Assembly (NCBI RefSeq): GCF_001006305.1
Contig: NZ_LBHJ01000008.1
Span: forward strand, 214,549-278,548
From: Silvibacterium bohemicum
GTDB taxonomy: Bacteria; Acidobacteriota; Terriglobia; Terriglobales; Acidobacteriaceae
Direction: 5' to 3'
DNA: 64,000 bases
Positions 17,416-26,394 of the stretch are shown here, piece after piece; position 1 is the stretch's first letter; every line of letters starts with the position of its first letter. Position numbers and translations under genes: made by a program. The notes under the pieces are model-generated. The model was given only the letters and a program-made list of their open reading frames with translations, ran no database searches and was not told where the DNA came from.

Positions 17416-18582
17416 CTAAGCCTTCGCCGTCTCCACAACTTCGCTCGACAGTGGCACCTGCTCCACGATCTCCACATTGAAGCCCTGTAGCGCGGGAACA
17501 TGCGTCGGCGTATTCGAGAGCAGGCGTATCTTGCGGATGCCCAGATCGGCAAGGATCTGTCCGCCCAGACCCACCTGGCGCAGTATCCGCTGATGCTTGT
17601 CGTCCTCATGCGGCCGCATCTCGCGATGGAAGATGATCCGATGCGGATGCACCGTGCGGTCCAGATCGAATCCCCGGCTGGTGTTGTGCAGATAAACCAG
17701 GGCACCGCGTCCCGCCTCCGCGATCTGCTTGAGCGACTGCCGCACCAGATGGTTGCAATCACAGATCGAGCTGGCGAAGACATCTCCGGCCAGGCAATGT
17801 GAGTGGACGCGCACCAGAACCGGCGTCTCGCTCTGGTCCACATCGCCGCGCACCAGCGCCAGATGGCTCTCGCCGCCGTTGACCTCGCTCTCGTAGGCGA
17901 TCACGCGAAATTCGCCGTAGGGAGTGGGCAGCACGTTCTCCGCCACGCGGAAGATGTAGCGCTCGTTCTGCAGCCGGTAGCGGATCAGCTCGGCCACCGT
18001 GAGCATCTTCATGTCATGCTCGGCGCAAAACTTGATCAGGTCGGGAACCCGGGCCATGGTCCCGTCGTCGTTCATGATCTCGCAGATGACGCCCGCCGGA
18101 ACCAGTCCCGCCAGCCGCGCCAGATCCACCGACGCTTCCGTCTGTCCGGCGCGCACCAGCACGCCCCCGCGGCGCGCGCGCAGCGGAAACACATGCCCCG
18201 GCCGCGCCAGGTCGTGCGCCGCGGACCGCGCATCGATCGCCACCTGGATGGTGTGGGCGCGGTCGGCCGCCGAGATGCCGGTGGTCACGCCTTCGCGCGC
18301 TTCGATGGTCTCAGTGAACGCAGTTCCAAAACGAGAAGAGTTCTGCTGCGTCATCGGACCCAGGCGCAGGTAATCCGCGCGCTCCTCGGTGAGCGTGAGG
18401 CAGATGAGCCCGCGGCCGTGCTTGGCCATGAAATTAATGGCCTCTGGCGTTACAAATTCGGCGGCCAGGGTCAGGTCGCCTTCATTCTCGCGGTCTTCGT
18501 CGTCGACCACCACGATCATGCGGCCGGCGCGGAACTCCTCGAGGGCTCCGGGAACGTCGATAAACGGGCTGTTAGCTTGCAT
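17416..18582 (-). CDS. ribB: 3,4-dihydroxy-2-butanone-4-phosphate synthase with degenerate GTP cyclohydrolase II-like domain
   Basis: A 388-residue RibBA-length protein for riboflavin synthesis. The N-terminal RibB half is intact: [13 protein letters not shown], the [11 protein letters not shown] region, [16 protein letters not shown] and the HTEASVDL-type segment. The C-terminal half keeps the zinc cysteines ([12 protein letters not shown]) but has NTSRGFDL where active RibA has QEGRGIGL. It also lacks the YxLQxxGxDTxxAN block, so GTP cyclohydrolase II activity is doubtful. Such RibB proteins with a RibA-like tail of unknown role have been described as RibBX. A separate RibA would be expected elsewhere. 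It is divergent from the oxidoreductase gene at 18679. Confidence 0.88.
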   Translation of the reverse strand: MQANSPFIDVPGALEEFRAGRMIVVVDDEDRENEGDLTLAAEFVTPEAINFMAKHGRGLICLTLTEERADYLRLGPMTQQNSSRFGTAFTETIEAREGVTTGISAADRAHTIQVAIDARSAAHDLARPGHVFPLRARRGGVLVRAGQTEASVDLARLAGLVPAGVICEIMNDDGTMARVPDLIKFCAEHDMKMLTVAELIRYRLQNERYIFRVAENVLPTPYGEFRVIAYESEVNGGESHLALVRGDVDQSETPVLVRVHSHCLAGDVFASSICDCNHLVRQSLKQIAEAGRGALVYLHNTSRGFDLDRTVHPHRIIFHREMRPHEDDKHQRILRQVGLGGQILADLGIRKIRLLSNTPTHVPALQGFNVEIVEQVPLSSEVVETAKA

Positions 18583-18678
18583 ACCTTTCTATTCTCCGCC
18601 ACTTCGCATTCATTGGCACGCATCCTACCAAAAAGAGAAGAGATCGAGACAAGAGAAAAACATACGGAGACGGTGCCA

Positions 18679-19587
18679 ATGAAAGCAATTTTGCTCTACG
18701 CGTACGGCGACGCAAGTCAGCTGAGGCTCGAAGACACCGAAATCCCGCCTTACGGAGACAATGAGGTGCTAATCCGCATGCGCGCCACCAGCATCAACCC
18801 CGTGGATCTGAAAATTCGCAGCGGAGCCGCCAAAGCGCGGATGCCGGTCGAGTTTCCCGCCATCCTCGGCCGCGATCTGGCCGGCGAAGTGGAGGCCGCG
18901 GGCGCGAAGGTGACCGGCTTTCCCAAAGGTATGCGGGTCATGGCCCTGGCCAATGGAACCTACGCCGAATACACCGTCGCCAAGGCCGATGTGCTTGCAC
19001 CCATCCCCGACGCGCTGGACTTTCCTCATGCCGCCGCAATTCCGCTGGTGACTCTCACCGGGGCGCAGCTGATCGAGCGTGCCGTGAAGCCCAAACCGGG
19101 CCAGACGGTGCTGGTTACCGGCGCTCTGGGAGGCGTCGGGCGCACCGCCGTGCACGTAGCCCGCAAGCACGGAGCCCGCGTCCTCGCCGGTGTCCGCGGC
19201 GCGCAGAAAGAAGACGCGCGAACCCTCGGCGCCGATGGCATAGTTGCTCTCGATGACGAAGCAGAGCTGGCTCACCTGCACGATCTTGACGCGGTAGCTG
19301 ACACCGTGGGAGGAACGACGGTGAACCGTCTGCTGAAGGCCATCCGCGCCGGCGGAGTCCTCGGCTCCGTGCTCGGCGAGCCGGCGGAGGCGCACAAATA
19401 CGACATCCGCGTCGAAGCCTTCATGGCCCAGCCCGATGCTTCCCGCTTGTACGCATTGGCCGATGAGGTCGCCCGCGGCGAATTCTCCATCCCCATCGCC
19501 CGCATTCTGCCGCTCAGCGGAGCAGTAGCCGCACACCGCATGGCCGAAGAAGGCAATGTCGGGGGAAAGATTGTGCTGGTGATGTAA
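18679..19587 (+). CDS. NADP-dependent quinone oxidoreductase-like MDR protein
   Basis: A 302-residue zinc-free medium-chain dehydrogenase/reductase. The N-terminal GroES-like fold carries SINPVDLKIRSGAAK and PAILGRDLAGEVEAAG, and the Rossmann motif is VLVTGALGGVGRTAVHVARK. The structural- and catalytic-zinc cysteines are missing, as expected for the quinone oxidoreductase branch. It likely reduces quinones or alkenals with NADPH. The start at 18679 is the first ATG with family similarity; upstream sequence in this frame is the antisense of ribB. GGAG is about 12 nt before the ATG. Confidence 0.85.
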   Translation: MKAILLYAYGDASQLRLEDTEIPPYGDNEVLIRMRATSINPVDLKIRSGAAKARMPVEFPAILGRDLAGEVEAAGAKVTGFPKGMRVMALANGTYAEYTVAKADVLAPIPDALDFPHAAAIPLVTLTGAQLIERAVKPKPGQTVLVTGALGGVGRTAVHVARKHGARVLAGVRGAQKEDARTLGADGIVALDDEAELAHLHDLDAVADTVGGTTVNRLLKAIRAGGVLGSVLGEPAEAHKYDIRVEAFMAQPDASRLYALADEVARGEFSIPIARILPLSGAVAAHRMAEEGNVGGKIVLVM

Positions 19588-19769
19588 GGCGTTTTTTTCG
19601 CAGCAGCCGGAGCCAAATTGTCACCCTTCCCGCCATAGGGAAGAACAAGGTTCGCCCCGCAAAATACCTCTTTCCGCCAGTCTCCCCACGGGAGTACACT
19701 CGCGCGCGGCACAGTCTCCTGCGCCATCGGTTGCCGAATCGATGCGCAAGGTGTCGTGTGGAGGTTGCC

Positions 19770-20186
19770 ATGATCAAACTGCTTGCGTTCGTTCCATCGC
19801 TGCTGGTGCTCGGAGCTGCAATGTTCCTTCAGGAGGCGGGCAATACCCCGGAAACTCAACCCTTTAAAGTCCCACCCGAACTGGTAGGCAAGACCAATCC
19901 AGTCAAACCCACCCCCGAGGGGATGGCCCACGCCGCCAAGATGTGGACCTACGACTGCGCCATCTGCCACGGCGCCACCGGAGACGGCAACGGCGAGCTG
20001 GCCCATGACATGAAGCCCGCGCCCAAGGACTACCGCGATCCCGCCTCGCTCAAAGGCCTTTCCGACGGAGAGCTTTTCTACATCATTCAGAAAGGCAAAG
20101 ACCAGATGCCCGCCGAAGGCGACCGCGCCAAGCCCGACGACATCTGGAACATGGTGAGCCTGGTACGCTCCTTCGCCAAGAAGTAG
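19770..20186 (+). CDS. Secreted class I cytochrome c
   Basis: A 138-residue protein: a signal peptide or anchor (MIKLLAFVPSLLVLGAAMFL), then a single c-type haem site CAICH (C63, C66, H67) in AAKMWTYDCAICHGATGDG, and DQMPAEGD offering the distal Met ligand. GDGNGELAHDMKPAPKDYRD matches small cytochromes in cytochrome-oxidase or alternative complex III contexts. It should carry electrons in the periplasm. GGAGG lies 5 nt before the ATG and fixes the start. It is monocistronic. Confidence 0.85.
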   Translation: MIKLLAFVPSLLVLGAAMFLQEAGNTPETQPFKVPPELVGKTNPVKPTPEGMAHAAKMWTYDCAICHGATGDGNGELAHDMKPAPKDYRDPASLKGLSDGELFYIIQKGKDQMPAEGDRAKPDDIWNMVSLVRSFAKK

Positions 20187-20296
20187 AGGCCCGGAAGAAC
20201 CATCGGTATTGGAAACATCGGTCGGGACCGCGGTGTCGAAGGGTAGGTACGGCTTCAGCTCCCAAAAGGCAGAGCAGAGACACCCGGTTTTGAAGG

Positions 20297-20324
20297 GAAT
20301 GTATGGGCTTCAGCCCATACATTC
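20297..20324. repeat. Family E perfect hairpin
   Basis: GAATGTATGGGC (20297-20308) and GCCCATACATTC (20313-20324) form a 12-bp stem with a TTCA loop, between two convergent genes. A second degenerate unit follows (GGCTTCAGCCCCTGAGGAAG). It could fold in both transcripts, but no T-run follows. Confidence 0.7.
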
Positions 20325-20366
20325 ATCCGACATCAAAGAGAAAGGCTTCAGCCCCTGAGGAAGAGC

Positions 20367-20906
20367 TCAGGCTCCATGTCCACAACAATGCAGCACCCCA
20401 AGATACGCGCTCCACGGGCCAACCGCGTCCCGGTACTGATAAGCCATGATCCGAGAAATCTGGTGCAGATGAGTCAGGTCATGGACCGCCCAAGCCGATA
20501 GCAGCTCCGATAAACTCACCGGCCCGAAGGCGGGATGCCGGCCCTTCCGGTCGAGATCGGCGGGAATCAGGTTCCATCCCCGCACCTCCTCCAGATTCGC
20601 CGTCCGGAGCCTCGCGAATTCATCCAGAAGCTGGGCCAATGTCCGGCCTTCGGTCTCGCGGCGGAAGCCCAGGCGATCGAAGGGATCGAAAGACCGGCTT
20701 TCGCCGAACTCCCGGATCATCCTCCCGCGCCCAACCCAATCGGCGCGCTCGCCGTAGACCAGATGCCCGAGCACATCGAAGACCGTCCAGGTCTCGCCAC
20801 CCTCGTTCCGCGCCGTCCAACTCTCCGGGAGATCCCGCAAGAGGGAATTCAAAGTGGCCGGAGTACGGTCCAGCAAAGCCAATGTTTCCTGTAGTTTCGT
20901 TACCAT
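20367..20906 (-). CDS. DinB-family protein
   Basis: A 179-residue four-helix protein. The second helix carries WTVFDVLGHLVYGERADW (His), and the last part WAVHDLTHLHQISRIM gives the two-histidine HDLTHxxQI motif, completing the DinB_2 metal triad. Members include thiol transferases; the substrate is unknown. The start at 20906 is preferred over the upstream 20936 because AAGGGAG lies about 7 nt before it. It is converged on by the cytochrome c gene across a repeat-rich 180-bp gap. Confidence 0.8.
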   Translation of the reverse strand: MVTKLQETLALLDRTPATLNSLLRDLPESWTARNEGGETWTVFDVLGHLVYGERADWVGRGRMIREFGESRSFDPFDRLGFRRETEGRTLAQLLDEFARLRTANLEEVRGWNLIPADLDRKGRHPAFGPVSLSELLSAWAVHDLTHLHQISRIMAYQYRDAVGPWSAYLGVLHCCGHGA

Positions 20907-20992
20907 TTCGCTCCCTTTGGCACGGAATTGGTCCATGATCTCTGAAGATAGCCCCTCCAGAAATAACTTTCCTGAGGTGTGCCGCTATCAAA

Positions 20993-21122
20993 CATTGTCA
21001 TCCCGACCAGAGCGAAGCGACGTGGAGGGACCTGCAGTTCGCTTTCCAGGGTGGCTGCTAAGTGGACGCGGGAGGGAAACTGCGGATCCCTCGGCTCGCG
21101 GTGCTCGCTCGGGATGACAATG
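20993..21122. repeat. Family B palindromic unit with 14-bp inverted ends
   Basis: CATTGTCATCCCGA at 20993 is exactly inverted as TCGGGATGACAATG at 21109-21122, a 130-bp MITE-like unit containing GAGGGACCTGCAGTTCG and its inverted counterpart. A half unit recurs at 50276. It has no coding capacity. Confidence 0.75.
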
Positions 21123-21205
21123 TTTTGGGGTGTCAGAGAGCGGCCGAAAGGCGAGTTTGGTGACACGGCTTCGCATGGAAAGCTCTCGACGTTCCTGCAA
21201 AACGG

Positions 21206-21230
21206 AAAAAGGCTGCGCCGAAGCGCAGCC
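21206..21230 (-). terminator. Rho-independent terminator
   Basis: GGCTGCGC (21211-21218) pairs with GCGCAGCC (21223-21230) around CGAA, with AAAAA at 21206-21210 giving the U-tract on the minus strand. It ends the transcript of the gene at 21256. Confidence 0.85.
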
Positions 21231-21255
21231 TTTCCCAAATAAGATCGTAATCCCG

Positions 21256-21714
21256 TTAATTCTGGATGGAGTGCGTATCAGCCAGGGTATTTGCCGCGTA
21301 GTTCGGATTGGGAGCCGGCTCGGATGGGCTATCTGCTTTGGCTGCAGTAGCTTCGCCGGTGTGATTCGGTCCCAGGCCAAGCTTGATGAGGGCACGTGAG
21401 TCGGGTGTCAGCTTGGTCTGCCAGCCGTGGTCGGACTGATACTTCAGCATCGCTGCCTGGGTATCGGAATCCCATTGGCCGGTGGGGCTGCCGCTCATGT
21501 AATTCTCGCGGATGAGCGCGGTCTGGATCTCACGGGCGCGATCGGTATCGATCCCACGCTGTCCCATGATTACGTGCGAAACGTGTTTGACCTTCTTTGA
21601 CGAGGTTTTATGATGTCCGGAAGTGGGGGCGCGGTGTGTACGGCTGGCCACGGCAGGAGTGACCGCCAGCGCTGTCATCAGAATTACCGACTGGCAAGCT
21701 CGAAATGAAAGCAT
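21256..21714 (-). CDS. Secreted peptidoglycan-binding-like protein
   Basis: A 152-residue protein with a signal peptide (MLSFRACQSVILMTALAVTPAVA), a basic His/Lys/Thr-rich linker, then a PG_binding_1-like region: RAREIQTALIRENYMSG, TGQWDSDTQAAMLKYQSDHG and TPDSRALIKLGLGP. The tail is disordered Ala/Pro-rich. The domain binds the peptidoglycan stem in hydrolases, but no enzyme domain is attached here. It is bounded by its own terminator downstream, and by the htrA terminator about 110 bp upstream. Confidence 0.75.
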   Translation of the reverse strand: MLSFRACQSVILMTALAVTPAVASRTHRAPTSGHHKTSSKKVKHVSHVIMGQRGIDTDRAREIQTALIRENYMSGSPTGQWDSDTQAAMLKYQSDHGWQTKLTPDSRALIKLGLGPNHTGEATAAKADSPSEPAPNPNYAANTLADTHSIQN

Positions 21715-21823
21715 GCAAAGAACCTCATGGGGCCTAACAAAGATGTATCGTCACAAGTTCTAAAGACATCATATCTCAGATGTGTTACGCGTCAGCCTAA
21801 TGGCTGTCCTTTCAGGATGCAAC

Positions 21824-21865
21824 AAAAAAATACTGGCTCCCCTCATACTTTCTGGGGAGCCAGTA
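21824..21865 (-). terminator. Rho-independent terminator of the HtrA gene
   Basis: TACTGGCTCCCC (21831-21842) pairs perfectly with GGGGAGCCAGTA (21854-21865). AAAAAAA at 21824-21830 gives a U7 tract on the minus strand, 20 bp after the htrA stop. Confidence 0.92.
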
Positions 21866-21884
21866 TCGTTTTAGGTTCAGCTGT

Positions 21885-23552
21885 TTACGGGAGGGTTCCT
21901 CCCAGGTACCGGCTGCCGAGACCGCGGCGCTGCGGATCGACCAGCTCGAAGGCCACATCCGAGCCCGGCTTGAGCGCGGCCACGAACTTGCCGAACTCGG
22001 CCACGCTGTGCACCGGCTGGCGGTTGATGGCGACGATCACCTGACCCTGCAGATCGCTCAAACCGATCTCGTCCGCGAACGAGCCCGGCTTGACGCCCGC
22101 GACCAGCACGCCGTGCAGGCCCGCTGGAGCACCCTGGGGCAGGTCGTTGACCTGCAATCCAAGCTTGGATTGCGCGGCGTCCGGCGCCGAGGGGTTGCCG
22201 TTGTCGTCATCTTCAGGAGCATTGGACACCGCTGCCAGCATTTTGGCGCGGTCAGCGACGACCACATTGGCTTCCATCTGGCTTCCGTTGCGCAGGTAAC
22301 CGACCTTGATGGTCGACCCCGGCTTGCGGGCGGAGATGTTCTCCACCAGGTCGTTGCCGTCCTTCACCGAGCGGCCATCCACGGTCACTATGATGTCGCC
22401 GGCCTTGAGCCCCGCCTTGTCGGCGGCGAACCCGGGCGTCACGCTGGCCACCAGCACTCCGCTCTTGAAGCCGTAAACCCGGCTGACCGCGGAGGACAGC
22501 GAAGGCTGGAAGGTGATGCCGATGCTGCCGCGAACTACCTTATGTGCCGGCGAAATCAGCTCGTTGTAGTCGTCGATCACCGTATTTGCCGGCATCGCGA
22601 AGCCCACACCGGCATAAGTTCCCGACTGCGTGAAGATGGCGGTGTTGACCCCGATTACTTCGCCCGCCATATTGAGCAGGGGACCGCCGGAATTACCCGG
22701 ATTGATGGCGGCATCGGTCTGGATGAAGTGCTGGAACTGCCCAGCCGTTCCCGGATCGATGGTGCGGTTCTTGGCCGAGACAATGCCCGCCGTCACCGTC
22801 TGCGACAGGGTGAACGGGCTGCCGATGGCAATGACCCAATCGCCCACCTGCGCTCCATCGGAGTTGCCCAGCTTGACCGTAGGCAGCGGATGGTCGGTCT
22901 CGATCTTGATGACCGCGATATCCGTTTCCTTATCCACGCCGACTACCCTGGCGGGACGGCCCTGCAGGCTGCCACCCTCGGGATCGCTCGGCAGCTTTAC
23001 GAAAATTTTGTCGGCTTTGTCGACTACGTGATTGTTGGTAATGATGTATCCCCGGGGATCGACGATGAAGCCGGAGCCCAGCGACTCGCGCTCCTGCCCG
23101 CCCTCATCCTGGCCGCCCTGCGGGCCCATTCCGAAGAAGCGGTTGAAGAAATCCTGGAAGTTCTGGTTGCCGCCCTGACCACCCTGACCGCCTTGGCCCT
23201 GGTCGTCCTGATCGTCGTCATCATTGTCGTCGGGTGGCTGTTGCTGTTGCGGAGCCTGGCGCTGGTGCAGGTTGCGGCGCGACTGCTGGCGCTCTTTAGG
23301 CAGCGTAATCGTATTGATGTTCACCACCGCCGGCTCCACTTCCTTGGCGATGCGGGTGAAGTCCGTGGACATATCCCGCGGCGAAGGTATTTTGAGGGGA
23401 GTTGCGTCCGAGGTGTCGACCTTCGAGGATTCCTGGCCGCGTACGCCGTGCGAAACGATGGAACCGATAAGGATGCCCGCCGACAGCGTGGCAAGAATTG
23501 TAAAAGTCGAAGCGAGACGGCGATAGCGTAGCCGTCCAAGGAATGATTTCAT
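21885..23552 (-). CDS. htrA: Periplasmic serine endoprotease, DegP/HtrA-like (Do family)
   Basis: About 555 residues: an N-terminal signal/anchor helix (LASTFTILATLSAGILIGSIV), the protease domain and two PDZ domains. The triad is visible as ITNNHVV (His), TDIAVIKI (Asp) and GNSGGPL (Ser). PDZ1 starts near SIGITFQPSL and includes KAGLKAGDIIVTVDGRSV; PDZ2 contains FADEIGLSDLQGQVIVAINR. It should degrade or refold damaged envelope proteins. An unusual linker rich in Gln, Asp and Gly (QQQQPPDDNDDDDQDD, then repeated GGQ) sits between the N-terminus and the protease core, in the LA-loop position. The start at 23552 is chosen by the signal helix; the upstream extension has no support. Confidence 0.92.
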   Translation of the reverse strand: MKSFLGRLRYRRLASTFTILATLSAGILIGSIVSHGVRGQESSKVDTSDATPLKIPSPRDMSTDFTRIAKEVEPAVVNINTITLPKERQQSRRNLHQRQAPQQQQPPDDNDDDDQDDQGQGGQGGQGGNQNFQDFFNRFFGMGPQGGQDEGGQERESLGSGFIVDPRGYIITNNHVVDKADKIFVKLPSDPEGGSLQGRPARVVGVDKETDIAVIKIETDHPLPTVKLGNSDGAQVGDWVIAIGSPFTLSQTVTAGIVSAKNRTIDPGTAGQFQHFIQTDAAINPGNSGGPLLNMAGEVIGVNTAIFTQSGTYAGVGFAMPANTVIDDYNELISPAHKVVRGSIGITFQPSLSSAVSRVYGFKSGVLVASVTPGFAADKAGLKAGDIIVTVDGRSVKDGNDLVENISARKPGSTIKVGYLRNGSQMEANVVVADRAKMLAAVSNAPEDDDNGNPSAPDAAQSKLGLQVNDLPQGAPAGLHGVLVAGVKPGSFADEIGLSDLQGQVIVAINRQPVHSVAEFGKFVAALKPGSDVAFELVDPQRRGLGSRYLGGTLP

Positions 23553-23721
23553 CTCAGGTCTAACCTCATTCTTCCATTCAAACGGCGTAGAAACGGGGGT
23601 ACGCGACAATCAGGGAATGCAGTCTCCGGCGCTTCATCTCTGCTCTAGTATAAGTCTGCTTCAAAAGTGCCGCACTTTTCCATCCGTCAATAGCCTATAG
23701 ACGTAAAACTGGTGGGAATTG

Positions 23722-24657
23722 CTACGGAATCGGCGCAGCTTCGTGCGCTGTGGATTGGATGCGCGAGGGTAACAGCTCGGTGACACCAATCCCGGCGAAA
23801 ATCAGCAGCGCACCCGCTCCTGAGCGCAAACCCAGCCGCTCACCGAGAAACAGGAACGAAGTGATCCATGCAAAGACCGGCTCCAGGGTCAGCAGCAGAG
23901 CCGTATGTGTCGCGGGAAGAAACTGCTGCGCCCAGCTTTGAATGGTGAACGCCGCAGCCGTCGCCAACACCGATGCGATCGTCAGCGCCACCACCACCCG
24001 TACACTCCAGTGCAGAAAAGGCCGCTCGAAAACCGGCAGGCTGATAGCCATGAAGAGTGTAGCGAAGCCCACCTGCAGCACCGCCAGCTGCTCGAACGGC
24101 ACGCGCGGAGAAAAGTGAGCCAGAGCCAGCATGTGGAAGGCAAATCCCAGCGCGCAGCCCAGCGTCAGCAGATCGCCCACGTTCATGCTGCGGAAGTCGA
24201 AGCCGGAGTGCGCCGCCCCAGAGCCTGCAGGCGTAGTGAGCAGCACGATGCCCCCAAAGGCCAGCAGCGCGCCGAGATAGGCATTCCAAGCCGGAGCGTG
24301 GCTCGCAACCGGCCGCAGCCGGGGAATCACCAGCAACAGGGGCACGATCACCACCACCATTCCGGTGATGAAGGCCGACTTCGAAGGCGTAGTCAGCCGC
24401 AGCCCTGCCGTCTGGAACTGATATCCCATCGCCAGAAAGAATCCGGTCAGACATCCAAAGAAAATCGTCCGGCCATCCATCCGGCCGATGTGCCGCCGAT
24501 AGACCAACCCCAGGCACAACGTTGCCAAACCCATGCGCAGCAGGTTGAAGAGCAGGGGAGAGATGTCGGCCAGCGCGTCCTTGACCAGCACAAACGTCGA
24601 GCCCCAGACGATCACCACGCCAAGCAAAAGAAGATGGGCTTTCAGAGACCGCGACAT
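23722..24657 (-). CDS. EamA/DMT-family transporter
   Basis: A 311-residue membrane protein with ten predicted helices in two EamA repeats. Repeat one begins LLLLGVVIVWGSTFVLVKDA and repeat two begins VGDLLTLGCALGFAFHMLAL. Signature EPVFAWITSFLFLGERL sits in the penultimate part, with a last helix GAGALLIFAGIGVTELL. The family exports metabolites or drugs; the substrate is unknown. It is divergent from the MFS gene at 24998. Confidence 0.85.
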   Translation of the reverse strand: MSRSLKAHLLLLGVVIVWGSTFVLVKDALADISPLLFNLLRMGLATLCLGLVYRRHIGRMDGRTIFFGCLTGFFLAMGYQFQTAGLRLTTPSKSAFITGMVVVIVPLLLVIPRLRPVASHAPAWNAYLGALLAFGGIVLLTTPAGSGAAHSGFDFRSMNVGDLLTLGCALGFAFHMLALAHFSPRVPFEQLAVLQVGFATLFMAISLPVFERPFLHWSVRVVVALTIASVLATAAAFTIQSWAQQFLPATHTALLLTLEPVFAWITSFLFLGERLGLRSGAGALLIFAGIGVTELLPSRIQSTAHEAAPIP

Positions 24658-24679
24658 AAACCAAGCCTACCAGCGGGGG

Positions 24680-24728
24680 ACTGGCCGTCCAGGCGTATGC
24701 GCTTTCGCGCCACCCCGCTGGCGCGATG
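24680..24728. repeat. Family C repeat
   Basis: ACTGGCCGTCCAGGC is followed by TTTCGCGCCACCCCGCTGGC and GCGATG. Related copies are at 29464 and, inverted, at 33974. Confidence 0.65.
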
Positions 24729-24831
24729 CTCTTTCTGGCACGACAGCTTGCCCGTCCACACTATGATCCGTTACGACTTAACGCTCCACGTCTACCGTTC
24801 ATCGAAACAAAGGTCATTCATTGAAACGGAT

Positions 24832-24917
24832 GTCATTCCGGCGACGAAGGAAGGAAGAATCCCGGCAATGTTGCCTAGCCAACTGAGCTGAGATTCTTCG
24901 CTCCGCTCAGCAATGAC
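24832..24917. repeat. Family A palindromic repeat
   Basis: Starts GTCATTCCGGCGACGAAGG and ends CGCTCAGCAATGAC. It lies in the 340-bp divergent gap between the EamA and MFS genes, where no small gene is visible. Confidence 0.75.
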
Positions 24918-24997
24918 GTGACGGGTTCAGTCCCCTTCGCCGCATCGACCCGATTTTCACAGCCGCTCCCCGGTCATTCAGTAGAGAATGCTTATGC

Positions 24998-26263
24998 ATG
25001 AGTTTCCCCACCGACGTACCGGCAGCTGACGAAGAAATCCAGCCGCCCGCACCGAAACGCCGCGCCGCCGTCACCTTCATCTTCGTAACCATTGCCCTGG
25101 ACATGCTGGCCATGGGCATGATCGCGCCCGTCCTGCCACGCCTCATCACCGAATTCGCCGGCGGCAGCGAGGCCCACGGCGCGGAGATCTTCGGCCTCTT
25201 CGGAACCGTCTGGGCGGTCATGCAGTTCTTCTTTTCGCCGCTGCTCGGCTCGCTCTCCGACCGCTTCGGACGCCGGCCCGTGATCCTGCTTTCGAATTTG
25301 GGCCTCGGCCTCGACTACGTGGTCATGGCGCTGTCGCCGAACCTCGCCTGGCTCTTCGCCGGACGCCTGATCTCCGGCATCACTTCGTCGAGCATCCCCA
25401 CCGCCATGGCCTACATCGCCGATGTGACCCCGCCCAAGAAGCGCGCCGAGGCCTTCGGCATGGTCTCCGCTGCCTTCGGATTGGGCTTCGTGCTGGGACC
25501 GGCGCTGGGCGGCATCCTCGGCAACTACAGCGCGCGCCTGCCCTTCTGGGTAGCCGGCGGCATGAGCCTGCTCAATGCTACGTACGGCTTCTTCGTCCTG
25601 CCCGAATCGCTGGGGAAAGAGCATCGCGGACGCTTTTCCTGGAAGCGCGCCAATCCCGTCGGATCGCTGACCCTGCTGCGCCGCCATCGCGAGCTGCTCG
25701 GGCTGGCCTCCGTGCTCTTTCTCAGCTACCTCACCCAGCAGTCGCTGATGAACACCTGGGTGCTGTATCTCGATTACCGCTTCAGCTGGACCAATCGCGC
25801 GGTCGGGCTGTCGTTGGCGCTGGTCGGAATCTGCTCGGCAACGGTCGGCGGGTTTCTGGTGCGCCCGGCGATCAAGCGGCTGGGCGACCGTAACACGCTG
25901 CTGGCCGGCATCGGCATCGGCTGGATTGGCTTCGCCATCTTTGGATTGGCGCCCACCGGCCTCATCTTCCTCTCCGGCATTCCAATCATGGCGCTGTGGG
26001 GACTTTGCGGACCGCCGGCGCAGGGCCTGATGACCCGCCATGTAGAGGCCAACGAGCAGGGACAGCTGCAGGGAGCGGTGCAGTGCATCCGCGGACTGAC
26101 CGCGCTCATCGGACCGAGCATGTTCACCTTCGTCTTCGCCGCAGCGATACGGCCGACCAACCGCATCCACCTGCCCGGAGCCCCATTCCTGCTGGCTGCG
26201 GCGATCCTGTTGTCGGCATTGCCGCTGGCCCTGGTGGTGACCAAGCGCGAAGCTGCGGCGTAA
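24998..26263 (+). CDS. Major facilitator transporter, TetA-like
   Basis: A 421-residue, 12-helix MFS protein. Motif A is clear as GSLSDRFGRRPVI in the loop between helices 2 and 3. FGLGFVLGPALGGIL is the motif C-like antiporter signature of helix 5. FIFVTIALDMLAMGMIAPVLP is helix 1, with the acidic residue typical of proton/drug antiporters. The closest family type is the tetracycline/multidrug efflux group, but resistance cannot be claimed from sequence. It is divergent from the EamA gene. Confidence 0.85.
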   Translation: MSFPTDVPAADEEIQPPAPKRRAAVTFIFVTIALDMLAMGMIAPVLPRLITEFAGGSEAHGAEIFGLFGTVWAVMQFFFSPLLGSLSDRFGRRPVILLSNLGLGLDYVVMALSPNLAWLFAGRLISGITSSSIPTAMAYIADVTPPKKRAEAFGMVSAAFGLGFVLGPALGGILGNYSARLPFWVAGGMSLLNATYGFFVLPESLGKEHRGRFSWKRANPVGSLTLLRRHRELLGLASVLFLSYLTQQSLMNTWVLYLDYRFSWTNRAVGLSLALVGICSATVGGFLVRPAIKRLGDRNTLLAGIGIGWIGFAIFGLAPTGLIFLSGIPIMALWGLCGPPAQGLMTRHVEANEQGQLQGAVQCIRGLTALIGPSMFTFVFAAAIRPTNRIHLPGAPFLLAAAILLSALPLALVVTKREAAA

Positions 26264-26293
26264 CACACAGTCTCGGCCATTGACGACAACGGC

Positions 26294-26379
26294 GTCATTC
26301 TGAGCTCAGCGAAGAATCTCAGCTCCGTTGACGGCGCAACATCGTTAAGATTCTTCCTCCTTTTGGTTGTCAGGATGAC
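26294..26379. repeat. Family A palindromic repeat
   Basis: Starts GTCATTCTGAGCTCAGCGAA and ends TTTTGGTTGTCAGGATGAC, between the convergent MFS and amidohydrolase genes. Confidence 0.75.
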
Positions 26380-26394
26380 GGAAGTCGGTGCCTA

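Noticed and set aside
17803..18678. N-terminal extension of the oxidoreductase frame
   Set aside because: It is antisense to ribB; the oxidoreductase domain begins at 18679.
22008..23531. 507-codon open frame on the plus strand
   Set aside because: Antisense of the HtrA gene, with no recognisable domain.
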